Both the position numbers and the translations under genes were made by a program. A stretch of 5,215 bases of DNA from an uncultured Lachnospiraceae bacterium (lineage in GTDB: Bacteria; Bacillota; Clostridia; Lachnospirales; Lachnospiraceae): the NCBI GenBank assembly GCA_910589635.1, contig CAJUTD010000003.1, positions 76,320 through 81,534 of the forward strand, given 5' to 3'. Under the pieces are notes generated by a model that made no database searches, was not told the DNA's origin, and saw nothing but the letters and a program-made list of their open reading frames with translations. How positions within the stretch are numbered: position 1 is the first letter of the stretch; each line of letters begins with the position of its first letter. This document shows, piece after piece, positions 1-5,215 of this stretch.

Positions 1-2
1 TC

Positions 3-3000
3 GTGTGTGTTATTCCGATCGCGTCTACCTTAAAGACGAATGAGAAAATGATTAATCTATTCTGTGAGGATAACAGGGATGAATATCGTAATAATATCTT
101 GGCCAACCTGGAGCTTATATTGGTTTCCTCCATCGGGGAAAACCAATATTGGGAGAAGCGGGCCAGGAAATCAATAGAGGCAAGTTTTGGGACAAAAGTG
201 AAGCCTATGCCCCATTATTTTGTGGAAGTTGAGCTCGAATATGAGGAACCCGGTTCTTGTCCTATGTGCTTTCCAAAGAATCTGATGAATGAAACGCCGC
301 TGGTAGAGGTCAACCCATCTTCAACAATACCAATACAGGAAATCAGCGTGATCAATAATCAGAATGTAAATGAGGAGATTACGAAAAAGGATGTAAAGAA
401 AACAGAACAGAAATTAGACTGCCTGGAAGAGTGCATGGTTTATGGACATTACCATCGCGGAGGCTCCCATTTTTTGTATTATATCGAGACGGAGAAACTG
501 GCGTATTTACAGCAGGACGGAATCAGGAAGTGGCTGGAAGAAGTAAGAAAGAATATGCAGATAAAAGAAGAGAATTATTATATTGTCTTTGCGCCGGCGC
601 ATTACAGTAATGCGCTTTTTGTGCAGTATGTAAATGAAGTCGTATTTTTAAATACGGTGTTCTTTTTGATCCGGGATGATATGGATAAAGAGTACAGAAG
701 TAATTTTCAGACAAAATATTCCAATGTACGCCAATTTGTACAGATACTGCGGGAACAGGATATGTTAGGGAAATTGAAATTTGTATACGTTGACGATAAT
801 ATTATCAGCGGCAAAACGTTCTTTCGTGCAGCCAGTTTGCTGAGGAGCCTTACCGGAATTGAGAAAAGGAATGCGGAGTTCTTCGAGTCGGTCATTGTGC
901 TTTTGGACCGTAATTCGAGATCCAGCAGGGAACAGTATGTAGGGAATGAAAATAAATTCTATTCTTTCTGTAACTTAAAGATTTCAACTATGAGAAACCA
1001 TAGCAACGCCTGTTTGATATGCAATTTAGAAAGAGAGGCGAGGATTCTTTCGAGAAGCGCAGTGACTTCTTCGATGTTTGAGTATTGGAACAGGGAAGAA
1101 GAGAAATTTCAGGTAAAAGGAATTGATAATATCGCTGCCAGGGAAATCAGACAAAGTATTTCTAAGGAGAAACAAAATAGGGCGCACCGCAGGCTGGTAT
1201 GTACCCATACGGCAAAAAAATTGTTAGATAGCGGTAATTCTGGCAATAATAAACAAGAAAAATTAAAAAGGATTATCCAGTTATTGCTCCGGGGGAGCGA
1301 ACGCAAATCGCAACTTCTTTCCAGGGAGTATTTTATCTCTTATGTAAAAGTGATCAGCAGGCCGTTTGCCGTCTATAACAAGGAGATTAAGGAAGCAATC
1401 TTTGATGTATTGTTGTTTCTGATAGAAAATCTGATTAAACAGGAAAAAGACGCGGGGGAGATATTGGAGTTAGCCACTGAAAAGGATTATCTGCAGGAAC
1501 AGATTGTTAGAGATTTGATGTTGGAGTTGGAAGGCTGCATCAGGAAGTTATTTTCCAAAGATAAAGACAAAAGGGATTTGCTTATGGTGCTGCTGAAACA
1601 GCTTACGGAGATGAAGGGTAATTATATTATCAGGGTGAGCAGCATCAATCGTATGGGTGTTTTTATAGAGGAGGTATTGAAATTATCCAAACAGGAAAAG
1701 AAAGAATTTTATAAAAATTATGTTTATCTGGTGAAAAAGCTTCTTGGGGTAAGTTCCGATACAAGCAAGTGCGTGTGGTTTGATTATGTTCTTTACCAAG
1801 GGAATGAAGAGGGCGAAGATGGAGAAGAATTGCAGATGCCCCAAGAGATACGTGAGTGGATGTATCTTGAGAATACACGTGTTTTTCAGGATGCATATGA
1901 TAAACTCGACCGCATTATCAGAAACACAGATGAGCTGAAGGCCGGTTTTTTTGAAGTAGATATTCCGAAAATTGATGAAGCGCGTATAAGTATGCTGGGT
2001 GACAGGATGGAGGAGAACATACCCGCTTATCAATTTAAAGATTTCAGGGCGATCATGCGAAGGTACAAGCTGCTGGAGGGAGAGCATTTCACTCAGGAAG
2101 GGAAACAGGTATTGGCAGGTAATCTGCTCTTATACAAATTTTTAAAAACACAGTTTGACGTTAAAATAGACAGCAGCAATGCGCAGGACAGGTGCGACCG
2201 CCTGGCGGTATTTATGAAATATGCGCTAAATGCGTCGCGTGTGACCGTTTTTATGGAAGTAGATGCAGAGTATGATGTCTGGAAAGACATTTTGACAGAA
2301 CGTTATAGTGGGCTTACCGGCAGGAAGGGAGAATTAAAAGGGCGAAAAGAATACCTGGCGCTGGGTACAAGCTGGGCACGCCCTGAATCACAGGAAGTAA
2401 CGTATATTAGCGGTATGGAGCGCAACCTGCAATATTTAATGGACAGCCAAACCGGATGGTATTATTCTGATAAGGAAAAATTTTTTTTGTGGAAGGTAAA
2501 CCAGATGGGAATGCATCCTGTATATATTGCGGCGGACATGAAGGAGACGGATTATTACAGGAACCTGAATTTTATACGCAGCGTCGTGCAGCATTATGTG
2601 CTGATTAGCGATAATGTCTTCAACCGCAGTAACAGTAATTTGTATTATGAGCTGGTGGATACCGGGAAAAAGCTTTTGTTCAATACGAGATCGAAAGCGC
2701 ACTCCCATACTGCAAATGATATCAAGTTGAAACAATATGGGCATATCAGCATGGAAGAAGGCGATATCGACTGTTTTCGGTCGGATGTTCTGATGCTGCT
2801 GGCAGATTTGAATATGAGTGAATATTTCCGCAAAAGTTTTTCGAGGATATATTATATTAATGAGATTGAATTAAAGAGCGCCGCCTGGGATTCCGATGTG
2901 TCAATATTCCGTCTGAATGAGAAGAAAGAATATCAGGTTCCCAATTCTGAAATGGTGGAACCTATAAGAATTCAGGTTAATTTTTCTGAAAGGCTTAGAA

Positions 3001-3512
3001 AAAGCGATCTGCTTTTGAAACCGTCGGATGAAGTCGTGTGCTATAATGTGGCCAATGGCGGCCGGGAAAGTTTCCTGTTTATATATTCCCTGATCATCAA
3101 CGTTGCGGTACAGGGCAGGGGATTCAAAGAAGACGGAGTGATAAAAGTAAGCCTGGCAAAAACGCGGCAAGGAAAGCTGCGAATATTTAATAAGCTGGGA
3201 ATAACCATGACAGATGAGGAGATAGAGAAAATTAATAACGATTTGGAGAATCCGCCGATGGAAGACAAAGAAGGTATTTCGTTATGGACGGTATCGCATT
3301 ACCTGAATAGTTTTAAGGCCATCCGGCTGCGTGAATGCCTGGATCGGTATAAGGACTCAAGGAGTGCGGAAGATTTACGGAAATTGAATAGCTGTTACAA
3401 AAAGGTTCGGTCAGAACAGCTGGAAGTGTATGTATCAAAAATTAATCATAGAAAACAAGATTATTTTTCTGTTGAGTTGCCGATATTGTTTGACAGTTAT
3501 ATAATAGAGTAA
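3..3512 (+). CDS. Large PRTase / GAF-like / GHKL (histidine-kinase-like) multidomain sensor protein, 5' partial
   Basis: Probable cytoplasmic sensor protein of a modified two-component system. The frame is open to the left edge. The GTG at 3 and the first ATG at 48 have no visible ribosome binding site, and the sequence already looks mid-domain (VIPIASTLKT), so the start lies upstream. Residues are counted from the GTG. Residues 1-115 are an unassigned region with a CPMC motif (86-89). Residues about 145-330 are PRTase-like: strand YYIVFAPAHYSNA (192-204), then the ligand-loop motif VYVDDNIISGKT (261-272), followed by CLIC (337-340). Residues about 370-690 are helical with no recognised domain. 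Residues about 725-870 resemble a GAF domain, followed by a helix with His900 and His902. Residues about 1000-1163 resemble a GHKL ATPase: N-box SLIINV with Asn1033, the G-box-like EGISLW (1090-1095) and the closing strand YFSVELPIL. There is no signal peptide or membrane segment. DxGxG is lost, so kinase activity is doubtful. The coding call is very secure; the domain calls are read by eye. Confidence 0.9.
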   Translation: MCVIPIASTLKTNEKMINLFCEDNRDEYRNNILANLELILVSSIGENQYWEKRARKSIEASFGTKVKPMPHYFVEVELEYEEPGSCPMCFPKNLMNETPLVEVNPSSTIPIQEISVINNQNVNEEITKKDVKKTEQKLDCLEECMVYGHYHRGGSHFLYYIETEKLAYLQQDGIRKWLEEVRKNMQIKEENYYIVFAPAHYSNALFVQYVNEVVFLNTVFFLIRDDMDKEYRSNFQTKYSNVRQFVQILREQDMLGKLKFVYVDDNIISGKTFFRAASLLRSLTGIEKRNAEFFESVIVLLDRNSRSSREQYVGNENKFYSFCNLKISTMRNHSNACLICNLEREARILSRSAVTSSMFEYWNREEEKFQVKGIDNIAAREIRQSISKEKQNRAHRRLVCTHTAKKLLDSGNSGNNKQEKLKRIIQLLLRGSERKSQLLSREYFISYVKVISRPFAVYNKEIKEAIFDVLLFLIENLIKQEKDAGEILELATEKDYLQEQIVRDLMLELEGCIRKLFSKDKDKRDLLMVLLKQLTEMKGNYIIRVSSINRMGVFIEEVLKLSKQEKKEFYKNYVYLVKKLLGVSSDTSKCVWFDYVLYQGNEEGEDGEELQMPQEIREWMYLENTRVFQDAYDKLDRIIRNTDELKAGFFEVDIPKIDEARISMLGDRMEENIPAYQFKDFRAIMRRYKLLEGEHFTQEGKQVLAGNLLLYKFLKTQFDVKIDSSNAQDRCDRLAVFMKYALNASRVTVFMEVDAEYDVWKDILTERYSGLTGRKGELKGRKEYLALGTSWARPESQEVTYISGMERNLQYLMDSQTGWYYSDKEKFFLWKVNQMGMHPVYIAADMKETDYYRNLNFIRSVVQHYVLISDNVFNRSNSNLYYELVDTGKKLLFNTRSKAHSHTANDIKLKQYGHISMEEGDIDCFRSDVLMLLADLNMSEYFRKSFSRIYYINEIELKSAAWDSDVSIFRLNEKKEYQVPNSEMVEPIRIQVNFSERLRKSDLLLKPSDEVVCYNVANGGRESFLFIYSLIINVAVQGRGFKEDGVIKVSLAKTRQGKLRIFNKLGITMTDEEIEKINNDLENPPMEDKEGISLWTVSHYLNSFKAIRLRECLDRYKDSRSAEDLRKLNSCYKKVRSEQLEVYVSKINHRKQDYFSVELPILFDSYIIE

Positions 3513-3517
3513 GAGAT

Positions 3518-3522
3518 GGAGG
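3518..3522 (+). promoter_or_regulatory. Shine-Dalgarno site that fixes the start of the receiver gene
   Basis: GGAGG lies eight bases before the ATG at 3531, an ideal spacing. An in-frame ATG at 3516 overlaps this site and has no purine-rich site of its own at a useful distance. The start at 3531 is therefore preferred, and the protein begins MKRIVIVED, as receiver domains do. Confidence 0.85.
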
Positions 3523-3530
3523 TGTGCGAG

Positions 3531-4031
3531 ATGAAAAGAATCGTGATTGTGGAAGACCGTCCATGGGTGACGCAAAGGGAAGTATTGGAAATTAAGAAGC
3601 AAGAAATAGAAGTTGCCGCCATGATTTATTATCCGAATTCAAACTCTACCAAACAAGAGCAGGAAAAGCTGGTACAGGAGTTTGAAAATAAAACAGGAGT
3701 AGATGTGCAATGGGTCAACAGCCAAAGTGAATTTGTAGACGCCATGGATCGATGGTACGCAGATGAAAGGGTGGTTTTTCTGGTGGATTTTGATCTGAAA
3801 GGAGATGGTTCCACCAATTTTGATAACAGGATTAATGTGCTATATGTGAAAGCGAAGGAAAAGCAGGAGAAGGGCAAGGAAAGGTTTTGGTTTTATACAA
3901 CAGGAAATGTAGATGTGAAAAGTATTTTAATGGCGCAGTATAAAGGCCATGTGATAGACGTTAATTTTAATCCTATACGGATGTCCCTTGAGTGGGATAT
4001 GGGCCAGATTCAGGAAATGGTGAGGGGATAA
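3531..4031 (+). CDS. Stand-alone response-regulator receiver-like protein
   Basis: Small soluble protein of 166 residues that looks like a single receiver domain with no attached output domain. The N-terminus MKRIVIVED gives the first strand and the acidic pair Glu8-Asp9. The strand VVFLVDFDL places Asp86 (or Asp88) at the phosphoacceptor position, and FWFYTTGN supplies Thr123/Thr124 for the switch position. The final strand reads VIDVNFNP, so the Lys of the usual Lys-Pro pair seems to be Asn147. The acidic pair and Asp86 are 77 residues apart, clearly more than in CheY (about 44), which implies extra sequence around residues 20-55. The gene starts 18 bases after the large GHKL-like gene and ends exactly where the DUF2971 gene begins, so it probably links the two. 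It may accept phosphate from the large protein or simply bind it. The fold assignment is by motif only and is moderately sure; the gene itself is secure. Confidence 0.88.
   Translation: MKRIVIVEDRPWVTQREVLEIKKQEIEVAAMIYYPNSNSTKQEQEKLVQEFENKTGVDVQWVNSQSEFVDAMDRWYADERVVFLVDFDLKGDGSTNFDNRINVLYVKAKEKQEKGKERFWFYTTGNVDVKSILMAQYKGHVIDVNFNPIRMSLEWDMGQIQEMVRG
4022..4027 (+). promoter_or_regulatory. Shine-Dalgarno-like site of the DUF2971 gene, inside the receiver gene
   Basis: GAGGGG lies four to six bases before the ATG at 4032 and is embedded in the last codons of the receiver gene. The stop TAA (4029-4031) directly abuts the ATG (4032-4034). This arrangement suggests translational coupling, so that the receiver and the DUF2971 protein are made together. 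Confidence 0.6.
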
Positions 4032-5120
4032 ATGAGTTTATATTACTATACAACGACAGAAACCATGAGCTTTATCTTAAAAAAAGGAGATATATTTGCC
4101 ACCAATATAAGTTATTTGAATGATTCGGAGGAGTATATCAACGGCTTGAAGGAACTGAGAGAGCTTTTGTGCGGGGATAAGGCAGACAGGTATGTCCAAA
4201 GCGCCCAAAATCATCTGGCAGAGGCGGATGCATACAGGGAAGCATTGAAAAAAGCCCATGATATTTATTCAATTTCTTTCTCCCAGGAGAAAGACTTGCT
4301 GAGCCAGTGGTATATGTATGCCAAAGAGTCTGGTGTAAGGCTGAAAATGGATATGGCTGACGACGAAGAGCTGGATGTCAAAGTATTAGAAAAAGAGGAA
4401 GAAGATAAAGGGCCAAGCCTTTCTTTGCAGAGTAAATGTAAGAAGGTGCATTATTATACCCGCATTGGGATGGAAGAGGATGAATATGAAAAGGAATCAG
4501 AAGAGATTATAAAAGGAATTGACCAGTATGTAGAAGAGAAATCAATGGCAGATTTGGACACATATATTTCCGCGATTTGGAGCGGTTACGCGCCATATAT
4601 TAAGAATTATGAATTTCGGCAGGAGAAAGAAGTCCGTTTGATATTCCAAGGAGTGTCGGCGAAAGGGAAAAAGCCTCTCGTGCAGTATAGGAATGCAAAA
4701 GGTGTTTTAATTCCCTATCTGGATATTTATCTGGATTCCGGCTGGCCTGTGACGGAGATTATGGTTGGCCCGGGAAGGAATCAGCATAGTGTATACACAA
4801 GCATCTGTCATTTCGTAGAGCACACAGATGGGATTAAGGTTGCAGCGATTGACGCAAAAAAGAGCGCAGATGAATTTGTCAGTGGTTTGGGGCAGTATCA
4901 GATTTTGAAACAGGACTGTAAGAAAATTCCAGAGGATGTGGACCGCGGATGTTCTCCTATTTCTAATCGCAGAGATGTACTGTATGAGGTACTGGAGCAG
5001 TATATGGATAATGAAAAAAATGAGAAGAAAGTTTCATTAGTACAGGAATATTTGGCTAGGAATACATATACAAGTAAGAATATAATCGTGCGCAAATCCA
5101 ATGTGCCCTATGAATTTTGA
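4032..5120 (+). CDS. DUF2971 family protein, putative output component
   Basis: Soluble protein of 362 residues that matches the DUF2971 pattern; I know of no established biochemical role for the family. The features are in family order: an N-terminal strand and helix (LYYYTTTETMSFIL); KGDIFATNISYLNDSEEY (18-35), with the Leu-Asn-Asp-x-Glu signature at 29-33; YSISFSQEKDLLSQWYMYA (79-97), with the Ser-x-Trp-type motif at 91-93; GVRLKM (101-106); YEFRQEKEVRLIF (193-205), the W/YxxExExR-type motif; EIMVGPGRNQ (242-251); and the terminal SNVPYEF, equivalent to the usual Ser-x-Ile-Pro-Tyr-Arg end. About 85 residues separate the GPGRNQ segment from this terminus, more than I would expect, and they contain a Lys/Glu-rich stretch near 325-335. 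There are no membrane segments or signal peptide. The ATG abuts the receiver stop codon, so it belongs to the same operon. It is plausibly the effector that the upstream pair controls, but this is inferred from gene order alone. Confidence 0.9.
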   Translation: MSLYYYTTTETMSFILKKGDIFATNISYLNDSEEYINGLKELRELLCGDKADRYVQSAQNHLAEADAYREALKKAHDIYSISFSQEKDLLSQWYMYAKESGVRLKMDMADDEELDVKVLEKEEEDKGPSLSLQSKCKKVHYYTRIGMEEDEYEKESEEIIKGIDQYVEEKSMADLDTYISAIWSGYAPYIKNYEFRQEKEVRLIFQGVSAKGKKPLVQYRNAKGVLIPYLDIYLDSGWPVTEIMVGPGRNQHSVYTSICHFVEHTDGIKVAAIDAKKSADEFVSGLGQYQILKQDCKKIPEDVDRGCSPISNRRDVLYEVLEQYMDNEKNEKKVSLVQEYLARNTYTSKNIIVRKSNVPYEF

Positions 5121-5215
5121 GGGAATATTGGATTTACGCATTTTTGGCATAGGTGCATTTAAGAAATTATTACCAATCAGGGATTTTTACAAAAAAGCAA
5201 AAATGGGCAATTGTT

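Noticed and set aside
1683..2087. 134-codon open frame on the minus strand
   Set aside because: It lies wholly inside the well-supported large gene, lacks a ribosome site and recognisable motifs, and looks like a reverse shadow of Lys/Glu-rich coding sequence. The other minus-strand frames were rejected for the same reason.
2476..2488. A5T8 homopolymer run inside the large gene, as a possible phase-variation or slippage site
   Set aside because: The frame is intact across it, the run is short, and it simply encodes Lys-Phe-Phe-Leu codons. There is no supporting frameshift structure.
3516..3530. ATG at 3516 as the start of the receiver gene, giving five extra residues
   Set aside because: It overlaps the GGAGG site that clearly serves the ATG at 3531, and the extra residues add nothing to the receiver fold.
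4079..4089. A7 followed by GGAG near the start of the DUF2971 gene, as a possible frameshift or internal start
   Set aside because: The purine-rich site lies after the A-run rather than before it, and no in-frame start follows at a suitable distance.
5121..5215. Possible terminator in the tail, with an 8-base inverted repeat CATTTTTG (5139-5146) and CAAAAATG (5198-5205)
   Set aside because: The arms are AT-rich and separated by 51 bases, with no T-run after the second arm. This is expected by chance in such sequence. No gene start or clear promoter is visible in these 95 bases either.
1..5215. tRNA, rRNA, CRISPR array, insertion sequence or attachment site
   Set aside because: No spaced repeats, transposase motifs, terminal inverted repeats or RNA-gene signatures were seen. 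Nearly all bases are coding.

Overview
The window holds one compact, same-strand cluster of three genes that runs almost edge to edge and looks like an operon. The first gene (positions 3-3512) is open at the left edge, so its true start lies outside. It encodes a very large multidomain protein: a Cys-containing N-terminal region, a phosphoribosyltransferase-like (PRTase) domain, a long helical middle, a GAF-like segment and a degenerate histidine-kinase-type (GHKL) ATPase domain at the C-terminus. Eighteen bases later comes a 166-residue stand-alone receiver-like protein (3531-4031). Its stop codon touches the start codon of a 362-residue DUF2971 protein (4032-5120). The last 95 bases hold no gene or convincing terminator.

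The organism is most likely a Gram-positive Clostridia-type bacterium, perhaps Lachnospiraceae. The reasons are the low-to-moderate GC content, frequent AGA/AGG/GGA/ATA codons, lysine- and glutamate-rich proteins, and a strong GGAGG ribosome binding site. This rests on composition only; no taxonomic marker gene is present.

The cluster reads as a modified two-component system. The large protein would be the sensor or kinase-like partner, with the PRTase-like domain possibly binding a nucleotide or PRPP-like ligand. The small receiver-like protein would relay or sense its state, and the DUF2971 protein would be the output. No DNA-binding output domain is visible, so the response is probably not direct transcription control. 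Several signature residues are changed: the GHKL DxGxG motif, the second Gly of its GxGL motif, and the conserved receiver Lys. Signalling may therefore rely on binding rather than ordinary phosphotransfer. A role in phage defence or another biological-conflict setting is plausible from this architecture but is inference; nothing in the window demonstrates it.
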